Source: Photorhabdus khanii NC19 (GTDB taxonomy: Bacteria > Pseudomonadota > Gammaproteobacteria > Enterobacterales > Enterobacteriaceae). Taken from it: DNA of 64,000 nt. A model generated the notes under the pieces. That model was not told the DNA's origin. It saw only the letters and a program-made list of their open reading frames with translations, and searched no databases. Of the stretch, positions 39,776-48,946 are shown piece by piece. The number at the start of each line of letters is the position of its first letter. Position 1 is the stretch's first letter. The stretch is from positions 172,947-236,946 of the forward strand of contig NZ_AYSJ01000015.1 in assembly GCF_000517265.1 (NCBI RefSeq). Reading direction: 5' to 3'. Position numbers and translations under genes: made by a program.

Positions 39776-42007
39776 ATGGTTGCGGTAAGAAGTGCTCATT
39801 TAACCCCTGCGGGAGAGTTTGCAGTAAATAAGTGGATCGCCAGTTTAAATATAGCGAATCTTCAATTGGGTGAGAAATTAGCCGAAACCTGGCGTTATTG
39901 TCACGAAAAAGCGCAAAATCATCCTGATTCAGAACTTCTGTTATGGCGCGGTGTGGAAATGGTTGAGATCCTTTCCACGCTGAGTATGGATAATGACAGT
40001 ATGCGCGCTGCGCTACTGTTTCCACTGGTTGACGCCAAATTGCTCGACAATGAAACCGTCACAGAGGTGTTTGGCAGTGCGATTATCAATCTGGTGAAAG
40101 GTGTCATGGATATGGATGCTATTCGTCAGTTGAAAGCCACGCATAATGATTCGACCTGTTCTGTGCAGGTTGATAATGTCCGCCGGATGTTGCTGGCAAT
40201 GGTAGAAGATTTTCGCTGTGTTGTTATCAAGCTGGCGGAACGTATTGCCCATCTGCGGGTAGTGAAAGAGGCGGCTGAAGATGAGCGTGTACTGGTTGCT
40301 AAAGAGTGTTCCAATATTTATGCGCCGCTTGCTAACCGCCTGGGGATTGGTCAACTCAAATGGGAACTTGAGGATTACTGTTTCCGTTATCTCCATCCTG
40401 ATGAATATAAAAAAATTGCTAACTTACTGCATGAGCGGCGGATTGATCGTGAACAGTATATTGATCACTTTATCAGCACATTGCGTAAATATATGCTCAA
40501 AGAGAGCGTAACAACTGAAATATACGGACGACCTAAACATATCTACAGCATCTGGCGCAAAATGCAGAAAAAATCACTGGCATTTGATGAGTTGTTTGAT
40601 GTCCGGGCTGTGCGGATTGTGGTTGAACGTTTACAGGATTGTTATGCGGCGCTGGGGATAGTACATACTCACTATCGTCATTTGCCCGATGAATTCGATG
40701 ATTATGTTGCTAACCCGAAGCCTAATGGTTACCAATCCATTCATACCGTAGTGCTTGGGCCGGGTGGTAAAACACTGGAAATTCAGATCCGGACCCGTCA
40801 GATGCATGAAGATGCGGAATTGGGAATAGCTGCACATTGGAAATATAAAGAGGGTGCGACGGCGGTTGGTCGAGCGGGGTATGAAGGACGTATTGCATGG
40901 CTGCGTAAACTGATCGCATGGCAGGAAGAGATGGCTGATTCTGGCGAGATGCTGGATGAGGTTCGCAGCCAGGTGTTTGATGATCGGGTATATGTATTTA
41001 CGCCGAAAGGAGATGTTATTGATCTGCCTGCCGGCTCTACGCCACTGGATTTTGCTTACCATATTCACAGCGATGTAGGGCATCGTTGTATTGGGGCGAA
41101 AATCAGCGGTCGAATCGTGCCATTTAGCTACCAATTGCAGATGGGCGATCAGATTGACATCATCACGCAGAAACATCCGAACCCAAGCCGTGATTGGCTG
41201 AATCCAAATTTGGGGTATGTCACCACCAGCCGTGGCCGGGCGAAAATTCATAACTGGTTCCGCAAGCAGGATCGGGATAAGAACGTCATTGCGGGCCGTC
41301 AGATGTTGGATAACGAACTGGCACACTTGGATATCAGCCTGAAAGAAGCAGAAAAGCTGCTAATTGCGCGTTATAACGTTCATACCCTTGATGAAGTGCT
41401 GGCGGGAATTGGCGTTGGTGATATCCGCATTAACCAGTTGGCTAACTTCCTGCAAAGCAAACTCAATAAAACCACTGCGGAAGATGCAGATCGGGAAGCG
41501 CTTCGCAATCTGGAAAGCAAATCCCATCCGCAGCGTAGTTCTGCTAAAGATAACGGGCGGATTGTGGTAGAAGGTGTTGGTAACCTGATGCATCACATTG
41601 CCCGTTGCTGCCAGCCCATTCCGGGGGATGAGATTGTCGGCTTTATCACCCGTGGCCGGGGAATTTCCATCCACTGGGCTGATTGTGAACAATTGGCGGA
41701 TTTGCAGGCAAGTGAGCCTGAAAGGGTGGTAGATGCGGTTTGGGGAGAAAGTTATTCCAGTGGTTACTCACTGATTGTGCGTGTGATAGCGAATGATCGC
41801 AGTGGATTACTGCGTGATATCACCACGATCCTGGCGAATGAAAAAGTGAATGTACTTGGGGTGAGTAGTCGTAGTGATGTAAAGCAACAGATTGCCACCA
41901 TTGATATGAATCTTGAGATTTATAACTTGCAAGTATTGGGACGGATATTGGCAAAAACCAATCAGTTACCGGATGTTATTGAAGCTAAACGTCTTCATGG
42001 CAACTGA
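39776..42007 (+). CDS. relA: GTP pyrophosphokinase RelA
   Basis: The ATG at 39776 (MVAVRSAHLTPAGEF) follows CAGGAG and gives 743 residues. A 5'-longer frame is only the shadow of rlmD. The inactive HD domain lacks the HD pair, as in RelA proteins. The synthetase domain has HIYSIWRKMQKK and FDVRAVRIVVE, with GYQSIHTVVLGP. TGS (VFTPKGDVIDLPAGSTPLDF), zinc-finger (HHIARCCQPIPGDEI) and ACT domains follow. It makes (p)ppGpp on stalled ribosomes. mazG follows after 23 bases; the mazEF pair found here in E. coli is absent. Confidence 0.96.
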   Translation: MVAVRSAHLTPAGEFAVNKWIASLNIANLQLGEKLAETWRYCHEKAQNHPDSELLLWRGVEMVEILSTLSMDNDSMRAALLFPLVDAKLLDNETVTEVFGSAIINLVKGVMDMDAIRQLKATHNDSTCSVQVDNVRRMLLAMVEDFRCVVIKLAERIAHLRVVKEAAEDERVLVAKECSNIYAPLANRLGIGQLKWELEDYCFRYLHPDEYKKIANLLHERRIDREQYIDHFISTLRKYMLKESVTTEIYGRPKHIYSIWRKMQKKSLAFDELFDVRAVRIVVERLQDCYAALGIVHTHYRHLPDEFDDYVANPKPNGYQSIHTVVLGPGGKTLEIQIRTRQMHEDAELGIAAHWKYKEGATAVGRAGYEGRIAWLRKLIAWQEEMADSGEMLDEVRSQVFDDRVYVFTPKGDVIDLPAGSTPLDFAYHIHSDVGHRCIGAKISGRIVPFSYQLQMGDQIDIITQKHPNPSRDWLNPNLGYVTTSRGRAKIHNWFRKQDRDKNVIAGRQMLDNELAHLDISLKEAEKLLIARYNVHTLDEVLAGIGVGDIRINQLANFLQSKLNKTTAEDADREALRNLESKSHPQRSSAKDNGRIVVEGVGNLMHHIARCCQPIPGDEIVGFITRGRGISIHWADCEQLADLQASEPERVVDAVWGESYSSGYSLIVRVIANDRSGLLRDITTILANEKVNVLGVSSRSDVKQQIATIDMNLEIYNLQVLGRILAKTNQLPDVIEAKRLHGN

Positions 42008-42030
42008 CCGCAGGGAAATTAGGATAAAAA

Positions 42031-42816
42031 ATGAAGTCACCCGCTATAGAACGGTTACTGGGGATTATGGCGCAATTGCGCCACCCTCAACAGGGATGTC
42101 CCTGGGATAAAGAACAGACATTCAAAACTATCGCACCTTATACATTAGAAGAGACTTACGAAGTCATTGATGCCATTGAACGTGGCGATTTTTCTGATCT
42201 GAAAGAAGAATTGGGCGATCTATTATTTCAGGTGGTGTTCTATGCTGAAATGGGCAAAGAGCAGCAGTTATTTGATTTTGATGACATCTGCAATGCCATT
42301 AGCGATAAGCTGGAGCGCCGCCATCCGCATATTTTTGAGCCGCAGCAAAATATCCGTAGTGACGTGGCTATCAGTGGCTGGGAAAAACGCAAAGCGCAGG
42401 AAAGAGCACAAAAAGATCTTCATTCGCTCCTTGACGACATTCCGGCAAGCCTGCCGGCGTTAATGAAAGCGTATAAAATGCAGAAACGTTGCGCTTCCGT
42501 CGGTTTTGACTGGGACACTCTGGGGCCCGTGTTAGACAAAGTTTATGAAGAGATCGACGAAGTGATGGATGAGGCTCGTCAGGCAGTTGTTGATGAGCCG
42601 CATTTGGAAGAAGAGATTGGTGACTTGCTGTTTGCCGTTGTGAATTTGTCGCGCCATTTGGGGTATAAACCTGAAATCGCGTTGCAAAAAGCGTGTAATA
42701 AGTTTGAGCATCGTTTTAAAGGCGTGGAAAAGCTGATCTTGGACAAAGGCCAGACGTTGGAAGCGGCGACATTGGAAGAGATGGAACAAATGTGGCAACA
42801 GGTTAAGAAACAATAA
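42031..42816 (+). CDS. mazG: nucleoside triphosphate pyrophosphohydrolase MazG
   Basis: The 261-residue protein has two MazG domains. The first has the EExxE metal motif in LEETYEVIDAIE with DLKEELGDLLFQVVFYAEM. The second has EEIDEVMDEA and EEEIGDLLFAVVNLSRH. It hydrolyses all NTPs to NMPs and lowers ppGpp in E. coli. It is the last core gene before the accessory island; in E. coli pyrG follows directly. Confidence 0.95.
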   Translation: MKSPAIERLLGIMAQLRHPQQGCPWDKEQTFKTIAPYTLEETYEVIDAIERGDFSDLKEELGDLLFQVVFYAEMGKEQQLFDFDDICNAISDKLERRHPHIFEPQQNIRSDVAISGWEKRKAQERAQKDLHSLLDDIPASLPALMKAYKMQKRCASVGFDWDTLGPVLDKVYEEIDEVMDEARQAVVDEPHLEEEIGDLLFAVVNLSRHLGYKPEIALQKACNKFEHRFKGVEKLILDKGQTLEAATLEEMEQMWQQVKKQ

Positions 42817-42912
42817 GTTGAAGGAATAGCCTGAAAGCTGAAATTTTTAGTTTTTTGACAGGAAAATTTATGTTAAATAAATTTTCCTGATCTTCGCGTA
42901 AGAAAGGATTAA

Positions 42913-43239
42913 GTGTTTCTGGATTGGCTATTCTATTATTTCGTGATGAATGTCTTGCTCGTTTTTCCAATGATAAATTTTTTTCAAAAAAGAATATTCT
43001 CAAGAATAGAGGGTAATATTGGAATATCATTCTCACCATTACCCAATAATTTTAAATGCACGGAAGAGGTTTACTCAATGCTGATGGATATCAATATATT
43101 TATACATCAAAAGGAAAATCAATGCCGATTGTATTTAAGTAAAAACCAATGTATTGTGTTTAGTAACTATTTGTATTTACATTCCAGGATGAAGTTTCCA
43201 AAAGACTCACAAAGGACGTTATTTAGATTCTGGTTTTAG
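42913..43239 (+). CDS. unknown small protein in the AT-rich ABC operon
   Basis: The frame starts at a GTG (42913) after AAAGGA and encodes 108 residues; an ATG at 42946 is an alternative. An aromatic, hydrophobic N-terminus (FLDWLFYYFVMNVLLVFPMI) could anchor it in the membrane. The rest has three cysteines and no recognisable domain. Only eight bases separate it from the membrane protein gene, so it belongs to the same operon. It could be a substrate, a peptidase-like accessory or an immunity partner of the transporter; nothing in the sequence decides. Base composition is far more AT-rich than mazG. Confidence 0.6.
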   Translation: MFLDWLFYYFVMNVLLVFPMINFFQKRIFSRIEGNIGISFSPLPNNFKCTEEVYSMLMDINIFIHQKENQCRLYLSKNQCIVFSNYLYLHSRMKFPKDSQRTLFRFWF

Positions 43240-43247
43240 AGGGTTGT

Positions 43248-44375
43248 ATGAATTTAATAATAGCTGATGCATTGGAGTATAAAGGCAGGATAAAGAAATT
43301 TGCTTCCGGGAATAAAAATGTCATTATATTTCTCTGTCTTTTATTACTCCCGGCAAAAGCCAGTGGTATAATTGAAATCTTAATTGTTTTTTCTTCGAAT
43401 ATTATTACGCCAGGGAGTTACATTAAATCATTTTATTTCTCTTCCATATCGTTAATAATTTATGTGTTATTTTATTTGGTTAACATAAGATTTTTCCCTA
43501 CGGCAAGAAAAAATTCATTTGTTGTTTCTTTGGTAGATAAAAAAACATTATTTCTTTGTCGTGTCGTTTTTTTTATTTACAGTGCTTTCCCGATGATTAT
43601 TTTCTTTTTCTTGGGTTTTTTCTCTGGAAATGTTAATTTTTTGTATTATTTCTCATCTATGTTGTTTTTGATTATTTCTTTTGCTGTAATTGGATTTTGC
43701 CTATTTGAGTTAAACTTCTTATGTTTTGTTTTTGTTGTTGCATTCTTTATTTTATCTGCATCATTCCGAAATGGAATATTATATAATTTTATTTTCACGT
43801 TAGCTATTTTATTGATAGCATTTAGATTATATTTAAATCCTACATTATGTTACCCAATTAATCAAAACAAGAAGTTGCTTTCATCAAGATTTTTTTCATT
43901 ACTTTATATTATAAATCTCCGATATTATTTTCATAAAAATAAAATATCGTCACTTATTATGTTATTATTCGTTATAATATTATATATATCATGTGAAAGT
44001 GCTTTTTCTCAAATTCCAGCCAAGGCTGATTATATATTATTAGTATATTTCAGTGTTGTTACATATATATGCATGTTATTGTTCTATAATTTTTCATATA
44101 TTGAAATAAATTATCTTTCATATTTATCTAATTTTTTGTCTATGCGGAAAATTTTGTTTTATAATTATTGTATTTCTTTGTTTTTATTTTCTTTTTTAAC
44201 TTTTGCTTTTTGTTTTTTGGTTATTAAATCATTCCCTGTTATTATGTTTATATCTTATGTTTTTCTTTTGGTTTTTTTGTCATTTATTTCTCTATTAAGA
44301 ACACAGTACACGAAACTTATTATTCTTTGTGTTATTTTCTTTTTTACATATTTTTTTGGGGTTATTTATGCTTGA
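43248..44375 (+). CDS. polytopic membrane protein, putative ABC transporter permease
   Basis: The 375-residue protein begins MNLIIADALEYKGRIKKFAS and then has about ten hydrophobic segments, for example NVIIFLCLLLLPA, LIIYVLFYLVNIRFF and PMIIFFFLGFF, with short polar loops. No named permease family is recognisable from sequence. It overlaps the following ATPase gene by eight bases, which makes a transporter permease the natural reading. GAGGG precedes its ATG. The coding sequence is extremely rich in Phe, Ile, Leu and A/T-ending codons. Confidence 0.7.
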   Translation: MNLIIADALEYKGRIKKFASGNKNVIIFLCLLLLPAKASGIIEILIVFSSNIITPGSYIKSFYFSSISLIIYVLFYLVNIRFFPTARKNSFVVSLVDKKTLFLCRVVFFIYSAFPMIIFFFLGFFSGNVNFLYYFSSMLFLIISFAVIGFCLFELNFLCFVFVVAFFILSASFRNGILYNFIFTLAILLIAFRLYLNPTLCYPINQNKKLLSSRFFSLLYIINLRYYFHKNKISSLIMLLFVIILYISCESAFSQIPAKADYILLVYFSVVTYICMLLFYNFSYIEINYLSYLSNFLSMRKILFYNYCISLFLFSFLTFAFCFLVIKSFPVIMFISYVFLLVFLSFISLLRTQYTKLIILCVIFFFTYFFGVIYA

Positions 44376-44997
44376 AGTTATTGAACTGGAAATTATTATT
44401 AATGATAAGACTATTTTTTCAGGCGTTAATTGTAATTTTTATGTTGGATTAAACCGTATTGCGGGAATTAATGGTGCGGGTAAAACGGCTTTTCTTTCAA
44501 GTATTGCTGGTGTAAATAAGGTTAAAAAAGGAATGGTTAATTTTATAAAAAAGGAGAAAACATATCGATTTAGTTTACAAAGGCATGGTTTTTACATCTC
44601 AGATAATGTTGATTTTTATAACTTTATTACTGGAATGGATGTGATAAAGCTAGGTAAACATTATCGGAAAAGTAATCTAAAACATCAATTAGACTACTAT
44701 TTAAATGGTTTTGGCATATCTAAATATTCTGGTATTGAATATGGGAAAATGTCACTTGGGACAAAAAAGAAATTTTTATTGACATCGGCTTTTATGACAG
44801 ATGCAGATGTTTATATTTTTGATGAGCCAACAAATGGCCTTGACTCAGATTCTATAACATTTTTAATAGCGTTGATGATTTCTCTCGCAGAAGAGAAAAT
44901 TGTTATTTTTAGTTCACATGATGACAGTTTTTTACAAGCATTAAGTTTCACTACCTATGAAATAAATGGTAATAAAATAATGTATCATGGTAAATAA
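44368..44997 (+). CDS. ABC transporter ATP-binding protein
   Basis: The ATG at 44368 (MLEVIELEIIINDKTIFSGV) gives 209 residues; an in-frame upstream codon lies inside the permease gene. Walker A is GINGAGKTAF, the signature is the degenerate MSLGTKKKF, Walker B is VYIFDEPTNGLD and the switch histidine is in FSSHDDSF. This layout fits the small exporters that handle peptides, antibiotics or bacteriocins, often for self-protection. It overlaps the permease gene and closes the operon. Specific substrate unknown. Confidence 0.85.
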   Translation: MLEVIELEIIINDKTIFSGVNCNFYVGLNRIAGINGAGKTAFLSSIAGVNKVKKGMVNFIKKEKTYRFSLQRHGFYISDNVDFYNFITGMDVIKLGKHYRKSNLKHQLDYYLNGFGISKYSGIEYGKMSLGTKKKFLLTSAFMTDADVYIFDEPTNGLDSDSITFLIALMISLAEEKIVIFSSHDDSFLQALSFTTYEINGNKIMYHGK

Positions 44998-45278
44998 AAT
45001 ATTTTGGTAATATTGATAGCTGTACTATGGTCGTAAATAAATATTATGTGGCGATTTTACATAATAAATGCAACATTATAACGTTGAAAGTAACCCGATT
45101 CGTATGTTGTTAAATCGTTTATTTGCGGATTTTGTTATTTAGATTTTTGTTTATCCTTTTTTCAGTAAACATAAGCATTAATAAAGCCAATTTTTTTCTC
45201 ATTTTTCACTGATGGTTTTATAATTGGCTGGTTTTAAACTATGATTAAAAATCATTTAAATATTTTTGGCATATTAGG
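44998..45278. other. T-rich spacer with a dispersed repeat
   Basis: No gene seen. Positions 45171-45254 repeat the noncoding block at 27513-27598 with the same order of motifs. Confidence 0.55.
45171..45254 (+). repeat. dispersed noncoding repeat, copy 2
   Basis: Matches 27513-27598, with shared ATAAGCATTAA, TTTTTCACTGATGGTTTTAT and GGCTGGTTTTAAACT blocks. It lies just before a solo IS982 end. Confidence 0.65.
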
Positions 45279-45345
45279 TAACTTGAGTTTCGTTTGAGAA
45301 GGGAACTAACGTGTCTCAGACACGATCAGCATTTTTGACGAAAAA
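45279..45345 (+). mobile_element. solo IS982-family end
   Basis: AACTTGAGTTTCGTTTGAGA then AGGGAACTAA and a GTGTCTCAGACAC hairpin align base by base with the transposase-proximal end of the IS982 copy at 2494-2430 (AACCTGAGGTTTGCTTAAGA, AGGGCACTAA, GTGCCTGAGGCAC, then ACGATCA). No transposase follows. It marks an old excision or deletion inside the mazG-pyrG island. Confidence 0.75.
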
Positions 45346-45414
45346 TTAGCGGGATTTGTTGTTTTTTTGCTTAGTTTTCCTTCAGTATAAAAGAAAGTAT
45401 GCTACTATTTGCCT

Positions 45415-46341
45415 ATGAAAAGAAAAAATACACCAACGCCACATGATGCTGTTTTTAAACATTTTTTAAGTCATGTGGATACTGCCAGAGACTTTTTGGA
45501 AATACACCTGCCGGCGACATTACGGGCAGTTTGTGATCTGGATACATTACGGTTGGAATCAGGGTCGTTTATTGAGGATAATCTGCGCGCACATTATTCT
45601 GATATCCTGTATTCGCTAAAAACAGTGCAGGGTGACGGATACGTATATTGCGTGATTGAGCATCAGAGTTCCCCGGATAAGATGATGGCATTCCGGCTGA
45701 TGCGATACAGTATTTCCGCAATGCAGCGGCATCTGGAACAGGGACATGAAAAATTGCCGCTGGTCATTCCGGTATTGTTTTATCATGGTAAAACTCGGCC
45801 GTATCCGTGGAGTACCAACTGGCTTGATTGTTTTGATGTTCCGGCATTGGCGAAGGAAGTCTATTCTGCCGCATTCCCTTTGGTGGATGTGACGGTGATT
45901 CCGAACGATGAAATTTTAACGCACAAACGGATTGCGCTGTTGGAGATGGTGCAAAAGCATATCCGGCAGCGTGATATGGCGGAGTTACTGCAAGAACTGA
46001 TCATACTGCTGACATATGATTACTATACGGATGAGCAGTTGAAAAGCGTGTTAAACTACTTGTTACAGGCGGGAGATACCGCCGACCCTGAAGGGTTCAT
46101 TCGGCGACTGGCAGAGCAGTCCCCGAAGTATGAGGAGGTACTGATGACTATAGCGCAGAAACTGGAGCAGAAAGGGCGCCAGGAAGGACGTCAAGAAGGG
46201 CGTCAGGAAGGACGTCAGGAAGGGCGCCAAGAGGCAACTCTAAAAATCGCGCATGCATTGCTGAACAGCGGAATCGATCGTGAAACGGTGATGAAAACCA
46301 CCGGTTTGAGTGAGAACGAGCTTGAGCAAATACGCCACTAA
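45415..46341 (+). CDS. Rpn family recombination-promoting nuclease/putative transposase
   Basis: The ATG at 45415 (MKRKNTPTPHDAVFKHFLSH) gives 308 residues; a TTG two codons upstream is possible. The PD-(D/E)XK nuclease core of the Rpn/YhgA group is visible as ADILYSL-like YSDILYSLKTV and YCVIEHQSSPDKMMAFRLMRY. The C-terminal part has five GRQE repeats followed by ATLKIAHALLNSGIDRETVM, a helix pair common to this family. Rpn proteins stimulate RecA-independent recombination and cut DNA. A broken partial copy follows at 46512. Confidence 0.88.
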   Translation: MKRKNTPTPHDAVFKHFLSHVDTARDFLEIHLPATLRAVCDLDTLRLESGSFIEDNLRAHYSDILYSLKTVQGDGYVYCVIEHQSSPDKMMAFRLMRYSISAMQRHLEQGHEKLPLVIPVLFYHGKTRPYPWSTNWLDCFDVPALAKEVYSAAFPLVDVTVIPNDEILTHKRIALLEMVQKHIRQRDMAELLQELIILLTYDYYTDEQLKSVLNYLLQAGDTADPEGFIRRLAEQSPKYEEVLMTIAQKLEQKGRQEGRQEGRQEGRQEGRQEATLKIAHALLNSGIDRETVMKTTGLSENELEQIRH

Positions 46342-46386
46342 TTCACACTGAGAGTCTTTATCGGTGTAAAGATTCATGTGTAAATG

Positions 46387-46438
46387 CCCGAAGCGCATAG
46401 AAACGGTACACCATTTGGGTGAGTTCGGGTTTGTATTG
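46387..46438 (+). terminator. hairpin after the Rpn gene
   Basis: CCCGAA at 46387 pairs with TTCGGG near 46429, followed by TTTGTATT. The loop is long. A smaller hairpin (AGTCTTTA/TAAAGATT) precedes it. Both are duplicated after the second copy. Confidence 0.45.
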
Positions 46439-46511
46439 CTCGGGCATTCCGCTTTTGAATAAAATAAAGCTGATGAGTTGTTTGTGTCAGTCTAGACAAG
46501 GATTGGTGGTT

Positions 46512-46798
46512 GAAAAGAAAGTCAAAATACTTATTGCAGGCGGAGGATGACGCCTGTAAAGAGCTTTATTTAGCGATTGGCAGAGCAGTCCCCGAAGTAT
46601 GAGGAGGTACTGATGACTATAGCGCAGAAACTGGAGCAGAAAGGGCGTCAGGAAGGACGCCAAGAAGGACGTCAGGAGGGGAGCCAAGAGGCAACTCTAA
46701 AAATCGCGCATGCATTGCTGAACAGCGGAATCGATCGTGAAACGGTGATGAAAACCACCGGTCTGAGTGAGAACGAGCTTGAGCAAATATGCCACTAA
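46512..46798 (+). pseudogene. Rpn gene, duplicated 3' fragment
   Basis: From 46579 the sequence is almost identical to 46110-46434, including the stop and the 90 bases beyond it. Upstream to about 46512 the similarity is degraded (GTTGAAAAGAAAGTCAAAAT against GTTGAAAAGCGTGTTAAACT). The N-terminal nuclease core is absent. The repeat tract has three GRQE and one GSQE unit instead of five GRQE units. Confidence 0.85.
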
Positions 46799-46893
46799 TT
46801 CACACTGAGAGTCTTTATCGGTGTAAAGATTCATGTGTAAATGCCCGAAGTGCATAGAAACGGCACACCATTTGGGTGAATTCGGGTTTGTGC

Positions 46894-47600
46894 TGATAAT
46901 TTTTCAAAAAGGCGCTTACGATTGCTGAAAAAGGAAATGCAAGTAAAAAGGAGAAAATACACCATGTTAAAAAGATGAGAAGCCTGTAAAATTATTCTCA
47001 TTACGGGAGTTTTCTTATTTTTTAATTAAAAATTCATTTAATACATGGCTTTAAGGAGCAATTTTTGTCAATTTAATGGTTTTTTCGTTTTCTGATCTCT
47101 ATTTAACTTCTCTATTTTAATTAAACTGATAATTAAGTTTTCTCGTTTTTCTGTATTTGATTTTTTAGGTTTAAAACCAGAGAGTAACAGATGTGTTAAT
47201 GGTATTAAAACAACGCTTATTTCTTTAATAATCTTTAATGTTTTTAAACATATTTGTGCTTTTTTACTAATGATTTGCTTAATACGGTTAATTCTATTAA
47301 ATGTTTTAATATAATCTTATGTTTTTGTTATTGGATTAATGTTTTCATTTTGCCGTTTTATTAATCAATTTAAAACCCGTTTTTCCTGTTGTTTTCTCTT
47401 TCTAATGTCAGCAGAGCATTGAATCTTTTACCCGCTTTAAAAAATCCTTAATCACTGTTTTTTACTTTTAATGATTAAAGTCTTTAACTGTTTTTTCAAG
47501 ATTTTAAAACCACCTTGACAGGTGAAAAACCGTTTTTTTTAACTGCTGTTTTATCACATTTAGATAAAGCGTGTGAAATGCCGCCCAATAAGGGCAGCGA
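46894..47600. other. T-rich gene-free spacer with a possible Rpn 5' trace
   Basis: About 700 bases, strongly T-biased on the plus strand, without a convincing frame. At 46936-46965 AAAAAGGAGAAAATACACCATG resembles the 5' end of the Rpn gene (AAAAGAAAAAATACACCAACG) and is followed by a stop within four codons, so it may be the trace of another copy. Confidence 0.45.
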
Positions 47601-48323
47601 TTAAACCTCAGTAATTAATGGTAATAATCCCAAATTTAATAACTGAATTTCAATATCATTGGCTTTATCAATATCATCCTGATTTTCGCCGTTAAAAATG
47701 CCTTTTTTGGTGATAATTAATGTACCCAATTGTTCTTTATCATTTGCAATCGGCAAGATTTCATCTGCCATTGGTAACAATGAGGGATCTATTATGGAGG
47801 GTAAATAAATCATCCAGCCGGCACTTAACCTGTCGGGGAATACCTGATTTCGCTTCAAGGTATATCCGTTAGTTTCTACCATAATATAGGGGGCATTACG
47901 GCTGAAAACCAAAAAGGTAATAAAATCAATTAATCGTGAAAATTGAAATTCTTTTTCGTCAATATTGAGATCTATTCTTACCTTAGTTTGTCCTAACCTG
48001 TCTCTACGATAGTTCTCATAAAATAGGGAACAGCCAAATTCATCATTTTCGCCATCCCAGATTTTTTTTCCTATAAAAGGGAAATCTTCTTTGTAACTTT
48101 TTTCAAACACCTGAAACGCTTTTTCCGTCGGGTGGTCCCCTTCAAAAACAAGGTATTCCAATGCTTCTTTACGAGTATGACCTGTCAAATACCAGGTCTT
48201 ATGACGGCAAAAAAAGTGATCGATTTGCTGAGTAATTCGATACAAATCAGCCAATACTATTTGGGGAGTCAACGGTTCTTGCTGGTCAAAATACAGCTTT
48301 ATTTCTGGTGATAAAATAGTCAT
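47601..48323 (-). CDS. Imm52-like immunity protein
   Basis: The 240-residue soluble protein begins MTILSPEIKLYFDQQEPLTP and contains KTWYLTGHTRKEALEYLVF, FSRNAPYIMVETNGYTL and VFPDRLSAGWMIYLPS, the pattern of the Imm52 family that neutralises Tox-REase-5 toxins. It starts 13 bases after the toxin stop. It should act in the cytosol, since it lacks a signal peptide. The stop is followed by the T-rich spacer. Confidence 0.8.
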   Translation of the reverse strand: MTILSPEIKLYFDQQEPLTPQIVLADLYRITQQIDHFFCRHKTWYLTGHTRKEALEYLVFEGDHPTEKAFQVFEKSYKEDFPFIGKKIWDGENDEFGCSLFYENYRRDRLGQTKVRIDLNIDEKEFQFSRLIDFITFLVFSRNAPYIMVETNGYTLKRNQVFPDRLSAGWMIYLPSIIDPSLLPMADEILPIANDKEQLGTLIITKKGIFNGENQDDIDKANDIEIQLLNLGLLPLITEV

Positions 48324-48336
48324 TTATTGTCTCGTA

Positions 48337-48945
48337 TTATCTGAGTAAAGGGGTGTGAAATACTTTAATATTGAAATATTCAGCAAACTCCTGTGAGTAG
48401 TAAGCGGCGCTTACAGGCTCCATAAAATGCCAGTGGGAGAGTGGAATATCATTCAATGAGGCGCACACATCTTGTTGTCGTCTACCCTGCTTTTTCATGG
48501 ATTCATCACCAGTCCACCATATCACTGGCTTTCCCTTCCTAAAAAACTGATCATATTTAGCCTTGGATTCCAGAAACAGGCATGCTTTTGGTCGCCAGCC
48601 ATCGAAGCTGACTCCCAGACATTCCCATACCTGTATGAGTTTTGTGTCCGGTTTGTAAACGGTTTTGGCTATCTGGATTTGATAATCAAGGGTCACCTGC
48701 GAGTATGAACGGGTGCTTTCCCAGCTGGGACTTACTTTCTCAATGGCTGGACACGCCTTGCATTTTTCCCTTGTTGTACTGATCGCGTCCGTTTGGGCTT
48801 CCGCTTGCTCTTTTTCATCATCCTTGTCTTTTGTCATTTCCGTAACGCCGAGGCCAACACCAACGCCAACCAATATGCCCGCAAGGGCTGATGCTGCATA
48901 TTCGGCAGCAGTCAGGGCTACCGGAATTACCAGAGGTAAAGGCAT
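48337..48945 (-). CDS. Tox-REase-5 nuclease effector
   Basis: The 202-residue protein has an N-terminal hydrophobic alanine and glycine-rich segment (ALTAAEYAASALAGILVGVG) that may cross or insert in membranes. After a charged linker comes the restriction-endonuclease-fold domain: CKACPAIEKVSPSW, then YQIQIAKTVYKPDTKLIQVWECLGVSFDGWRP, and CLFLESKAKYDQF with the E-x-K active site. Pseudomonas TseT, a type VI effector, has this domain. The downstream Imm52 gene supports it. No PAAR or vgrG gene is next to it. Confidence 0.82.
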   Translation of the reverse strand: MPLPLVIPVALTAAEYAASALAGILVGVGVGLGVTEMTKDKDDEKEQAEAQTDAISTTREKCKACPAIEKVSPSWESTRSYSQVTLDYQIQIAKTVYKPDTKLIQVWECLGVSFDGWRPKACLFLESKAKYDQFFRKGKPVIWWTGDESMKKQGRRQQDVCASLNDIPLSHWHFMEPVSAAYYSQEFAEYFNIKVFHTPLLR

Positions 48946-48946
48946 G

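Noticed and set aside
42817-42912. mazEF remnant between relA/mazG and pyrG
   Set aside because: E. coli has mazEF between relA and mazG, but here the 23-base gap leaves no room and no trace is seen after mazG.
46140-46240. CRISPR-like short repeats
   Set aside because: The 12-base units are contiguous and in frame (GRQE codons) without spacers, so they are a coding repeat.
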